NCBI RefSeq assembly: GCF_910596095.1 | Contig: NC_056540.1 | Location: 18,006,501-18,070,500, forward strand | Length of the DNA: 64,000 bases | Source: Thunnus maccoyii | Taxonomy: Eukaryota; Chordata; Actinopteri; Scombriformes; Scombridae | Direction of reading: 5' to 3' | Shown here: positions 29,001 through 40,791 of the stretch, one piece after another | How positions within the stretch are numbered: the first letter of the stretch is position 1 | How the letters are laid out: each line of letters begins with the position of its first letter | The notes under the pieces: generated by a model | Seen by the model: the letters and a program-made list of their open reading frames with translations, nothing else | Told to the model about the DNA's origin: nothing | The model's database searches: none | Translations under genes and position numbers: made by a program

Positions 29001-32000
29001 TAAAACATACTTATGAATATTATATTGCACTTCTGCCAAATCATTCCACTAGATGCCACTAAATTCTACACACTAGACCTTTAATTGGTTCTGCTGAAGT
29101 ATCCTATCAAGACGTGTATCAAAATGAAATAGGTGTGGAAATTAATTTCTAATTTTATTTTTTCTCTTTATAAAGGATATTCAGTTCTGTTAATGCAGAT
29201 ACATACATGTAAACTGTCTCTTGAAAACCCCAAATTGTTGAAGTGAAAGAGTGTCCTTTTCAAAAGGTCTTTTGCTTTACTTGTATTTTTAAATGTTAGG
29301 AAGATGATTTATTTGGCACAAGGATTGCACTACATGTCTTTTGAGATAACTGGGTGTACACAGTAGTTTAAGTTAGTGTTCATTAAATAATAACTTTTAA
29401 GGGACAAAAAAATTCATTTAAACAGACGTCATTGCTGTAATTGCTTGTACTATTTCACAATTCAGCTCCAAAGTCCTGGACTGAGTGCAGAACAAAAGTC
29501 AGATAACTGGAACGTATTACACAGAAAACATGTTTTTCATTGTTTTGTTCCGTTCCTCCAGCCAAGAAGTTTGCTGAGATGCAGCCCAAGAAAGAGACCC
29601 CCATGAAGAAAGAGAAGGGAGGCAAGGAGGCAGCCAAGCCCCAGGAGAAGAAAGAAAAGAAAAAGGAAGAGAAGAAGCCTGCTCCAGAGGAGGAGATGGA
29701 TGACTGCGATGCTGTTTTGGCCGCTGAGCCCAAAGCCAAGGACCCCTTTGCACACCTGCCAAAGAGGTAGAGAGATCTGCAGCCTTTCCCTGTCTATAGT
29801 ATGTTCATTTTTGTCATTTAGAATTTCACATTCTTAGCTTAGCAATTTCTAGATGGTAGTCTGCATCACTAGTGGTCATTTGAGCCAATAGTCTGCAAAT
29901 TTGCATACCAGCTGATCATCTTGGCAGATTGTTTCCCTGAATACTTACCCCTCCGCTTGGAGTGCAAATCAGTGGGTGGAAACTGTTGACTGTGTATGGC
30001 ACATGTTTTTACCACCCCTGGTTTTTATTTGTAATGTTTATTGAGTGAGTAAAATATAGTCACATTTACATTTTGCTAAGGAAGTAGGCACATTTCAAAG
30101 ATAAGTGTGCTTCACCCTCAGGAAGTAGGTGGAGTGCACTTTTTTGATGGCACATTGAACATTAAATTGCTCATGTTTGGATGTGGATGGAAATTGGCGT
30201 CAACACCAATCAAGAAGTTTCCCTCTTTGGGAAAAGCATATTGTCCCCTGTCATTGGGCAAGGCAGTGTCCAATCATGGCACCAAGTCTTAATCTGACGG
30301 GGGAAGAAAAACTTGAGACCATATTCATCCCAGTCATCTCTGTTTCAGTGAGCAAAAAGGCTGGTTCATGCTATGGGCACAATGTATTAAATTGCACCAC
30401 AAGATCTACAATTGACCTTAGGATATTGGAAGGTTACTGTAAGAGAACTAGAAACTTTAACTAATCTAGTTAACATTGAGCATCAAGATAACGTTTTTAT
30501 GTAGCTGACTTTTCAGCAATGTCCCTTTGCCAACACACAGTTTCTCCCATTTTGTCATACTCTCCACCTTACATGTACAGATGTATATGACCTCGTTTTT
30601 CTCCTTTCTTTTTCCTTTTAGCACGTTTGTCATGGATGAGTTCAAGAGGAAGTACTCCAATGAGGACACCTTAACAGTAGCCGTTCCCCACTTCTGGGAG
30701 CACTTTGACACTGAGGGATACTCCATCTGGTATAGTCAGTACAAATACCCAGAAGAGCTTACACTTACCTTCAAGAGCTGCAACCTTATCACAGGTGAGA
30801 CTTAACAGCAGCCACTCTACCCAACACAACCCTTGTCCTAAAGAGAATGAGGGGTTGTATAGTGTATTGAAGCCATTTTTGTTGTGAAGGTGCACGTTGA
30901 ATTTTTATCAGTCCTACTTGCTCAACTGAAGCGATGTGGTGGCTCACTGGTCAGAAGATATTGCGATCAAATTTTGGCATTGGTTCTCTGTGAATGGGGG
31001 GTTAGTAGATTCTTGTGTTGGTGTGGGTTTTGCTCGTGTGTTTCCATTGTCAAAGACAATGCAAGTCCAGTTTGGAGGTGGTTCTGCTCATTTATGTGAA
31101 TATGACCAAGTATTTGTAGGCTGCTTTGACAACTTTTTTTGGCGTTGAAGTAGATCAGAGGAGGCAAGTGTTTTATGGAGGAGTCAAAATAGTGGTGGAT
31201 ATCTCATTCATGTTAAGTTGACTCCATGGGAATCACCTGGAAGATTCTGTAGTAACAAGTAGCAACCAGTTCCTCTTTCAATCAGTGGTTTTGGCCCAGA
31301 CTTCAATGTGGCATAGCTTTTCAGGGAAGTTGATAATGATCATGTTCGGAGAACAAGAGGATATGAGATCTTATCAGTAAACGCCCAGAAAGTCAACATG
31401 TTCTTGAAATTGTTGAAGAATACAGAGCACAGTATACCACGTGTAGTCTGCATTCAGACCATGTAGGTGGCAGAAAGAGGCTTGTACTTTAATCAGGATT
31501 CACCATTATCTTAGGAAAAATTGAGTCCCCTGTCATTGGGCAAGGCAGTGTCCAATCGTGGCACCAAGTCTTAATCTGACGGGGGAAGAGAAAAATGAGA
31601 CCATATTCATCCCAGTCGTCTCTGTTTCAGTGAGTAAAAAGGCTGGTTCATGCTATGGGCACATGAAATGAGACTGAGATTTCTGAAATGTTACTCTAGG
31701 AGACAGAACTACTTTACAGGTAGTATAGATTCTGGAGATTGGACCTTTTTTCCTTTTTCTTAGGCCATATTTCAAAAGACTGGCATGAAATTGGTGTGGA
31801 GCATCCAGATAAACTTGTAGTCAAGTGTTTAGTGATGTGTTTGTGGGGTTTTTTTTTTTGTTTGTTTGTTTTTTCCCTCTTTTCTATTGATTTTAAAAAC
31901 TCCTTTGTGTTCTTCACAGGCATGTTCCAGCGCCTGGACAAACTGAGAAAGAACGCTTTTGCCAGTGTCATTTTGTTTGGCACCAACAACGACAGCAGCA

Positions 32001-32992
32001 TCTCTGGGATCTGGATCTTCAGAGGCCAGGAGCTGGCTTTCACTGTAAGTATTAGCAAAAATATGATCACACTTTCCACAATGTCCTGATCTTATTACAT
32101 TCTCAAGCATTTCCTGGCTGTTTTCTTGACACTGATTTGTCATTCATGTGTAGTGTTACTATGAAATACTTTGACTTACGCTCAACAATAAACAGAAGCT
32201 TCCTGAGCGACACAGCGATTGGATGATAGTCTTATCAGCAAATGTTGCAAAATTGAACATTTTCATATTAAAGCATACATGGTAGATAAGTACATGTGTA
32301 CTGACACAAGTCAGGAAATCTTTTGGGTGCTAAGTAGACATCCCCTGTCATTGGGCAAGGCAGTGTCCATTCATGGCACTAAGTCTTAATCTGATGGGGG
32401 AAGAGAGAACTGAGACCATATTCATCCCAGTCATCTCTGTTTCAGTGAGTATAAAGGCTGGTTCATGCTGTGGGCACATTAAACAAGATCAAACTGAGAT
32501 CTTAAATGGACATGAGATATCAGATGGAGTAGATTGAGTAGGTAATCTGCACTGCTTTAGTTTGTTTGGGTCTCTGTTATTGGCTAAATTTGATAGCATC
32601 TCAAATTTTAAACATCGCTTTGAGTAAATGAAAGTCTTATCAGTAAAAGTTTAGAAGTTTGACATTCTTCAGATTATTAAAACAAACACTGAACATTCAT
32701 GATCTTCCTCTGAATGCTCATCATGTGATGCTCCAAGTATTCGTTGTTGGATAAGCCACTATGAGTGTTGTGTAATCTATCAAATTTGAAGGTAATTCAC
32801 TCACACTGAAATTATTTTTATTCCGTGCTCCAGCTGTCTGAAGACTGGCAGATCGACTATGAGTCATACGACTGGCGCAAGCTGGATCCAAACAGTGAGG
32901 AGTGCAAGACCATGGTAAAAGAATACTTTGCCTGGGAAGGAGACTTCAAGCACGTGGGTAAAGCCTTCAACCAGGGCAAGGTCTTCAAGTGA
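26035..32992 (+). CDS. eef1g: Translation elongation factor 1 gamma, 10 exons
   Basis: Exons are 26035-26046, 26865-27023, 27285-27348, 27828-27970, 28154-28297, 28450-28579, 29562-29766, 30622-30794, 31920-32044 and 32834-32992. They total 1,314 nt, giving 437 residues, the same length as human eEF1G. Residues 2-87 are a glutathione-S-transferase-like N domain ([20 protein letters not shown]) and 88-216 the GST C domain ([20 protein letters not shown]). Exon 7 encodes a Lys/Glu-rich linker (about 217-280). The remainder is the conserved EF1-gamma C domain ([20 protein letters not shown] to [11 protein letters not shown]). The protein anchors eEF1B-alpha in the GDP-exchange complex that recharges eEF1A in the cytoplasm. 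Exon 7 ends AAAGAG|GTAGAG, a weak donor; if it is not used, the next codon is a stop. Introns 7, 8 and 9 each host one H/ACA snoRNA copy. Confidence 0.97.
28693..29084. mobile_element. TTAA-flanked MITE, copy 1, in eef1g intron 6
   Basis: About 390 bp bounded by TTAA, with ends AAGATTTAGTGGCATCTAGT and, inverted, AGTGTGTAGAATTTAGTGGC. It is homologous over its whole length to the copy at 56686-57081, including the block TAGAAACATGGCGGTGCAAC. TTAA boundaries suggest mobilisation by a piggyBac-type transposase. Open frames inside (both copies have one beginning MASSGEV) reflect shared ancestry, not a protein. Confidence 0.75.
30244..30384 (+). ncRNA. H/ACA snoRNA, copy 1 (eef1g intron 7)
   Basis: The 141-nt sequence folds by eye into the H/ACA pattern. 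Hairpin 1 is closed by TCCCCTGTCA (30244-30253) with TGACGGGGGA. The hinge AGAAAA fits the H box ANANNA. Hairpin 2 has CCATA paired with TATGG and CCAGTC with GGCTGG, separated by asymmetric loops (TTCATC / TTCATGC) that would form a guide pocket. ACA follows, exactly three bases from the end. It is 237 bases upstream of exon 8, the usual intronic context for vertebrate snoRNAs released by splicing and debranching. It would guide pseudouridylation of rRNA or snRNA; the target and standard name are not identified. Confidence 0.82.
31526..31666 (+). ncRNA. H/ACA snoRNA, copy 2 (eef1g intron 8)
   Basis: This is a second 141-nt copy, nearly identical to copy 1. The hairpin 1 closing stem is the same, the H box is AGAGAA, hairpin 2 pairs as in copy 1, and GGGCACATGA places ACA three bases from the end. 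It is 253 bases upstream of exon 9. Differences from copy 1 lie mainly in the hinge and in loop positions (for example CAATCGTG for CAATCATG), and the flanks outside the 141 nt differ, which marks out the functional unit. Confidence 0.82.
32341..32481 (+). ncRNA. H/ACA snoRNA, copy 3 (eef1g intron 9)
   Basis: This third 141-nt copy has the same architecture. In hairpin 1 the 3' strand is TGATGGGGGA instead of TGACGGGGGA, a C-to-T change that keeps pairing as G-U. In hairpin 2 TATGG becomes TGTGG with the partner CCATA kept as A-to-G wobble loss or register shift. The H box can be read as AGAGAA two bases further along. The end GGGCACATTA keeps ACA three bases from the terminus. It is 352 bases upstream of exon 10. 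It is the most diverged of the three but still looks functional. Confidence 0.78.
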
Positions 32993-33176
32993 GAGGACAC
33001 TGAGACAGTCTGAACAAAAGCACTCTACGCCTCTGCTCTCCAACACTTAAAACCTATGGACTTTCAACCACCACGTGCTTACTAAACTGCAACAATGACT
33101 TGGAATGACAGTGTTTTGAAGACAAGTGTGAATTTTGTCTCAATGGCCCCAAACTGGCTTTCTGTTTGAGCTGCGA

Positions 33177-33182
33177 AATAAA
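33177..33182 (+). terminator. eef1g polyadenylation signal
   Basis: AATAAA, 185 bases after the eef1g stop codon, followed within 50 bases by TGTGATCTGTGACTTG-type GT-rich sequence. The short 3' UTR suits a highly expressed TOP mRNA. Confidence 0.8.
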
Positions 33183-36100
33183 GCATTTTCCACAATGCCC
33201 TTCATGGAATTTGATTTGTGATCTGTGACTTGAGTCAAATGTGAGTTTTTGGGGGTTATTTGTGTTTTGAGTGGTAATTAATTTACATATGTGTTCAATT
33301 CATAAATCCTGCTCAGTTGATTGTTTAATGGTGCCTAGACTGTTAATGGTGAGGACAAACCATTTGGTGCACTGTGAATAAAATAATGGCAGTTCAAATG
33401 CATTTTTTCCCCCCTGACTTCCGGTGGTTGAAGTTATTGCATTACTGAAGTTGTGTATTCAGTACACCCTGACATTCACCGTGTGTGGTTACAGATGCAA
33501 CAGTTTGCATTTGACCACACCCAACTAATTGTCAGTGTGGTGTGAGCTGCATCAGATTTCAAACATTCAACCAGACGAGGTTAGTGAAACAATGCTTTTC
33601 AACTTCGTATTAAATGACGTTCATGACTCACCAAAGGTTTTCAAAGCAGACACTCAAACTTTTAGTGTAATTGAAGCAGCTGTTCTGAATCAGTTCTGCT
33701 TCTGCTGCTGTTTTGTGTTAACCCTGCAGAGGGCAGGCAAAGACTTACCATAGGAAAGCTGTAGGGCCTGTGTTGAATAGAGAACATCCACAAGAGAAGG
33801 AAAATGACTGGGTTGAGCTCTGTGGTCTGCACAAAAAGATGAGAATGGTGTCTGTCTTAAACCATGGGCTCTTGTTTTGATAATACGTGTTACTCCTAGG
33901 AGAGGAAGCCTGGAACAAAACTTTATAAATAAAAAAACATCCACTTGGATGTCCTCTGACTAGGCACAAGGGGCATTGATGTAAGGTTTTTCCTTTTTCC
34001 TTGAGAGTTTCCCTCTGAGTGAAATACCAGAGCTTTGTTTATTATTGAGAAGCTGAAGTTAAATCAACTTAAATGTTAATTATGCAAATACATACATTTA
34101 CATATGGTATATTGCAATTGTTTCATATTTGAGAATGAGAGAAAAGGCAGATATAAAGATATGTTGTATCTGTTGACCACGCCCCATTCAAATGCTGAAA
34201 TGCAGCTCCTGCAACTTGATAACATTAGAGCTTAGAAGAAAAGATTTCCTGTAAGTGGGATAGACCATGTTTAATCTGCCTTTTTCTGTACTGATATTGT
34301 TTCAATCATTCTTTTCACATGACTGAAGACTTAAATCAAACAAAATTCTATCCTCAATTACTCCTTTTGCTGGGATAGAAGTAAATGTTTCTGAAGCGTT
34401 ACATGAATTTTGTCTGTGCTTGGTAGATTCTATGCTGTACTGTGAAGACAAAGGGTTTGATTTAATTGGACACACCCAACCATATGAAAGTTTGTATAAC
34501 TGCTTTCCCCACACCTGCACTTTGGCTTATTCACCACTGTCTCATCTGAATTCTTTGTTCAGTGCGTCATTGTGGACTGTTTGTAGCTGCGGGTTAAATA
34601 GGGCTTTTGGACAAAGGCATATCATTATTTCCGTATTATTTTATTATTTTCATATCATCATCATTTGAAATGTTCGGCAATATATTTAGCAAAGGAGAAA
34701 AAACAAACAATGTATTAAAGTAAATCCAAATTTAATCAATGAATGTTTTGTAAAGTTTAGAAGATCATGGGTGGATCTATTTCCCCCTGACAAACACTCA
34801 CACTCATATGAGAGATGCACAAGAGAGGAATCTCATCTTGGAGTGAGTCAGATGTGTCATTTTTTCCACCTCACTAAGTGTGATTCAAGATCATTTTGGC
34901 GCAACCATCTTCCACCATAGTGTTGAATCAGGGAGGCCATTTTAGTTTGTTCTGTGGTCTCATGGAAATCAGAAAATGGAAATGTTCCCACAACAGCGAA
35001 GCGCCCAAGTCCTTGAACACATGACTCACCCATCCTGTGGATCGTGGTGGAAGAGGGCTGTAACTTGAGCAAATAACTTTGACTTCACTCACAGCATCGC
35101 AGCAGTTACAACACTGCTGATGGCTAACCCTTCGATAGCTGAGGGAGTGGTGTTACAAAAGCCTTTTCATTATGCAAGCAAATATGAGATTAATGTCAGT
35201 TTGGAGGTGCTTATGGCACATTTCCTGCACAACAGCAGTAAAATCAAGTCCATACGATATCCTGATCCTTATTTGTGTTTAGTAACTTCAGAGTTAAAAA
35301 GCGAAACTAAAGAAAGCCACAAGAACAATACGCAGTCTTATGCCAACAGCAACATTCTCTCTTCCAACCTTGCCAGCCTTCCTCCCCCTGGTCTTTATTT
35401 CTCTCTTGGCCACACACTCACTATTTCTTTTTCCTTCCTCTCTCCTTGCTCTCTGGACATTTTCTATGTCCGTGCGTGAAGGGGGGATTTTTCTTAAAGG
35501 CAGCGAAGAGTGCTGGCAAGGGAGGAACACAGAGAGAGGCGGTATTGTTTCGCCACACAAGGTCCCTGTGTGGCTGTCAGCCCCCTGTAGGAGCTTTAGG
35601 CATGGTCTGCATGTGCTGAGCATCTGGTGGTGCAAGACACACATCTGGAAAAGAGTGAGGCGGTCGGTGGAGGGCTCGGGACAGCGAGGTGAAGCACTAA
35701 CACCGGGGAGTCTAAAGGCTGAAATCCAACACAGTTTTCACTAAAGAACCTTAATACATTGTGGATGTTGTAGGTATAGAAGTTCCTCGTGTTTTGGCTT
35801 TTTGTGACTCCAGACTGAGAGATTTATAATTAGATAGTAGAATGTGCAGTTTTTTTGGATTTTTTTTTAGGTTGAAGCTGGGACCGCAGAATCCTTAAAT
35901 AAGATTTTTCTTCCCCTTTAGACATGTTTACAGATCTGCAACACGGTCTGGGCTTAATAGCCAATACAAGAGTGTGTCAGTGTTAATCGGTCGTAGGGAT
36001 GTCTCCAGGCGGACAGAAACAACACTCAGCCACCACACATGCACAGTCCCACCCTCTGACTTTTATAGAGTTTTCCTTAGCCTCTAGTCTGGGGTTGGGC

Positions 36101-38245
36101 TTCAGATCCCACTCACACACAGAAAACACTCTAAACTTAAGCAAAAGGAGAGAGGGCAGGAAAATGGATCCTTAGTCAGCACTTGAGAGCTACTTCACCC
36201 CTAATGTCTCCTTTTTCCTTTTGAGGAAGAGCCAAAGGCATTTGAATGTTAAACTAGAATTAATAAAAAAGGCAAATAAGGACTCCATGAAAAATGTGTA
36301 ACATAGTTTGCAAGCTTTCTATCGTGGTGGAAATGTATGTATCTATATACATCCATGTATCTTCTGTCTACGCAAGAAAATGACCTTCGGATTGTAACCT
36401 CTGTTCTGGAGTAAGGGGCGTTTCTTCCCATTTGTGAACTTAAAGGGGTGTGAGCCGCAAATTTCTCTGTGGCACTAAAACAGTAGTAATTCAGCACTGG
36501 AATGGAATGAGGGAGGTCAAAGGTGAGTCTGCTGAGGGGAAATAGTTGAAGTAGGAAGGGAAAGACAAGATGATATGGCATTTTATTAACTAAGCAGGCG
36601 TGGCTACATAACATCGCCTGAAAATTAACATACTTAAGTTGAAGTGGGACAGCCAAGTGATTTTTAATTAGTTATTTCTTGGGGAGTTTGTGTTACCCTG
36701 CAACCAGGGTTGCCAGTGTGATTACAGAGAGGAAAGTGCGTGACACGAGGGAGGAGAGGAGAGGTACTGCGGAGGGAAAACAGACAGCCCCTGCTTTTCT
36801 GGACATGAAACCCCAGAGTTGCCTCTGGCTCATATTACCAGAATCTGGAGGTGGGGCGGGAGGAGTGATGTTGTCAAACTAAAACTAAACTAATACGCAC
36901 TTACATGAAGTGCAGAAATATTGATCTGTCCCAAGGAAAATGAGGAAAACAATAAAAAAGTTCAGTAAATAAATAAAATACAATAATAATAATAATAATT
37001 AGTTCATTGATCTTCCTGTCGACGTGCTATTTGTCAAAGGTATAGTATACAACACTGTATATTAGTAAATATTACATTCAAATGAGACATAATAGCTTTG
37101 CAACCACTTTGTGGTTTGGGTGTGGACTGAATCTGCCATTTTCAAATTGGCTCCAGGCTATCATTTATCTTCTCATGGAATAGAAGTGCAATTGTCCCTT
37201 GTTGCAAATAGGTATTTTGCAGGACCTCAAATCAGCACAATTAAGAGTAAACCTATATTGTTTCAGTTCTTTTAAAGACCTTTGTAGACTTCCGCTTGCA
37301 ATGTACAGTTAGGTAACAGGCAGTTTAGACCTGGAGGAGCTCTCTGAACCAACCAGTAGGTATGGTACCCCAACCCTGCTTATGAAAGGATTAATTGCAG
37401 TTTTCATGTATTGACTTGCCGGTGGTTTACATCCCACCCAGAGAAAGAGTTGGAGTGTTGGAACATTTACAGCTATGACTGGAATGTGCAGCTCGGAAAG
37501 GTATCTGCTTGTGTTGAAGCACAACAGATGGGAGGTGTGTCACAGGAAAGAGAAACTCTTGCAAAACTCTCTATCAGTCCCCCTCCCCGGATCAATAGAT
37601 AAAAATAGTGAACAGTGAGTAATTGTAAGGCACTGTAAGGAAATGGATTACATAGTGGAAACACAGTTGTGTTATCTGTTTCTCAATGAATGTGTCATAT
37701 CTAGGGACTTACTTCATATTCTGGGGGTTGATATGTTGAAACAATTGGGTAACACATACACCTGAAGCTAAGTTTCACGTAATTACTCTGACAGTACAAT
37801 GTGACAGCAGTAGCAAGCCTCAACCTGTGAAAGGTGTTCCCAGCATTGGTCAGTTCAGGTGAGTTGTGTGCAAACACAAAAAGACTGTTTAGGCTGTATT
37901 GGAAAACAGGAAGAGAGGGGAGGGGGAGACATCTTCTCTAAAAAACAATTACAAACTTTATGTAACAAAGTGGAGCAGAGTTCCCTACTACGCTACACAC
38001 TGCTTTGTGGCATGTGATATTTATCCATACACACACAGGGCATTGCTATGGAAACATGCCTGCAAGTACCTGCCCCCATTGCTTATTATGTTGCTATAGC
38101 AGCCATCCCAGAATAGTCTTCTCCCTCGTGTTCGTGACTCACAACTTGCAGTGGAAACCACAATTCAATCTGTCTCTCATTCCCCTTTTTTCCCTTACAT
38201 TCTTTTCTGTACCAAAGGAGCAGCTCGCCTTTCTGAATCATCTGT

Positions 38246-38281
38246 GTGCGTTTGTGTGTGTTTGTGTGTGTGTGTGTGTGA
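38246..38281. repeat. Imperfect (GT)n microsatellite
   Basis: GT repeats interrupted by single T insertions (GTGTGCGTTTGTGTGTGTTT, then a pure GT run). Confidence 0.9.
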
Positions 38282-40727
38282 GGGAGCACGCGCTGTGGGG
38301 AATTCCAAAAAGATTACCAATGATGAGTTACTATGGTGATGGCAAATATAAGGCGGATCGACCTGCGTGTTGCAAGATAGTGTATCTTGAGTAGTGCACG
38401 CTGTCATTAGCTGACTGTGATTTCTTTGTAGTTGTAATCTCTCCATGGATACACTCTGCTCTCAAATGTGACTTTAAATCCACTTGTGGTTTGCTTACTC
38501 ACTACACAAAATCACATGCATGGAAATACATACAATGTAACACATGATGCAAGAGTTGATGAAGTTATGAGTAAACTTTTTGTTTGTGCGTTATCGCTCT
38601 GGTTTGGTTTTGGTTCCATGGTCTAACTAATTTGCCAAGAAGATGAAGAAAATCAAATTAGTGGTGCTAATTAAATTAAGTTAAATCAAATTATTGACAT
38701 AAATTAAAACAGGCTGCGCATAGAGGATAAAGCCATTTCTTAACTTTCACAGCAATTATACAAGTCAGGAATTTTCCAATTATATTTAAAGCGTCACTGG
38801 CCTTTTGAGAAAACAGAAGGTAGAAGGAAAAGTCACCGAATCAGTTTCAAACAAAGAAGTTGACTGGTTAACATTTTGAATTTAATTCAGCTCCATTATT
38901 AGGAATAAAATTACACTCTCTAAATAGAAATGGCCTCTATGCACAGGAAATTATTAAAAGACCTTATTAAATGGTAAATGGACTATAACAGCAGCTGTTT
39001 TATATGCTTTTCTTTTCTTCCTAGTTCATTGAATTTAATAGCATTAAATTAAAATTCTGCTCATGATACTACATACATTATAATACAATACAATTCAAGG
39101 GGCTTGCAACAACAACCTGTGGAGTTAATTTGATTATGCAGCAATGCTGGCAAAAAAATGGTATACAGTATACAGAATTCAACTGGTGTGTGTAAGTCTA
39201 TGTTTTTATGTTAACCATAAAGAAAAATAAGAAATACATGATAAAACTATCACAAGAATAAATTGTCTTGCTTCACTTACTGAGCTCTCTGTCATCATCT
39301 TGGGACTGGGAGCTTATGACCAAAAACTTGCATTCATCTGTATCTTCATACTGGAGTAAAGGTGATTTTTTAATTTATCCCCCTCACAGCCTCAAACTGG
39401 CAAATCTGTGATTTTCTTTGGCTTGTTTGTGTTATACTTTTACATATTGTCGTGTGCATTGGGATCACAATTAGGCTGTTTAAATTAATGATCTTACGAT
39501 AAAGAATTACAGGTCTATTTTAATAAAAAGTAAGATCTATTGAAAATATCTAAAAAAAAAAAAGGTAGAAGAGACTTCATTTTGTATTAGTAAACTGGAA
39601 ACAGTAGTAGGGACATATGCCATGCTGCTTAATTTTGCAGCTGTTTTGACTCATTTTCAACAATGGTGCATTCATTCATTTATGAGGAACACAGACTGAA
39701 TCTGTAGTAGATTTCTTTTGACATTCTTCAAAACTGACAATGCCTCTTTGACAATGTTTATCTGTCTGTATCTTCAGTACCGGCTGGTGAAACACTTGTC
39801 ACAATATTGACAATGTTGCATTGTGTTAAAAATCTAATGAAGTCAGTATACAAAGAGCAGTTCTATGTGCACACAATCTGGTTTGTGCAGTGAGTGTCGG
39901 TTTTTAACAATGACCTCTTGGGATGCAAACTGGGCTCTTTAAAAGACTTTTAATTTTATTGACATTTTCAAGTAACCACAAAAGCAGCAAACAAGATCAG
40001 TTTCAGTGAAAGCAGATGCTTTGAATAGTTTGGCTGTTTATGTAAATCACAATTTTGCTGTGGATTACTGCCAATGAAAGTTATATATCACATAGACAAT
40101 TGAAGATACATGCAATTACATAATTAATTATTGGTCACCCCTTACTTTCAAAGTAAAATTTAGAAGTTGTCTCCTGTGATATATGTACTAAAAAAGTTAA
40201 GATAAGAAAAAGAATAAATGAGCAGCAAACACTGAGTTACATTCTCATACGTGTTTTGGAATAAAATCCTTTTGTATCTCATGTTCTAGCAAATTATCTT
40301 GATGACTCATAGAAACAGCACACATTTGCCAAGCACACTACTTGCATTGTCTGAATTGAGGGAAGAATTTCTGTTAATGATTGTGACATTTTGTAAATAT
40401 AATACAAGAATTTTCTCTCTTTTGATCACACCCAAACCTTCATCAGCTTTTGGGTCTTTTGGGTTAAAAACTACTGAAATGCGTTAAGACAATCCATTGT
40501 GTCTGATTAAACCTGTGTTACGCAATCAAATGTGCACTTCCCACCCATCTGGCTCTTACTGCTAAAATGGGCAGAGCCAAACAGTTGTTCAAGTATATGT
40601 GATACAATTTAAATGATCATTAAATCCAGGTGTGGTGTCACTTTTTTGTAATCATATCACAAGCTACAGTGTTGCTCATGCCCGTGCCACGTGACTTTCC
40701 TTATCCTGCGGGAGATATTAATCATAT

Positions 40728-40791
40728 ACACACACACACACACTCAACAAACAAACAAGCACATGCAGGCACACACACACACACACACCCA
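40728..40791. repeat. Compound (CA)n tract
   Basis: Two CA runs of eight to ten units separated by ACTCAACAAACAAACAAGCA and a short spacer. A degenerate microsatellite. Confidence 0.85.

Noticed and set aside
30936-31148. A 70-codon frame in eef1g intron 8 that at first suggested a transposase fragment.
   Set aside because: No catalytic motif or terminal repeat could be matched, and the frame is interrupted immediately after.
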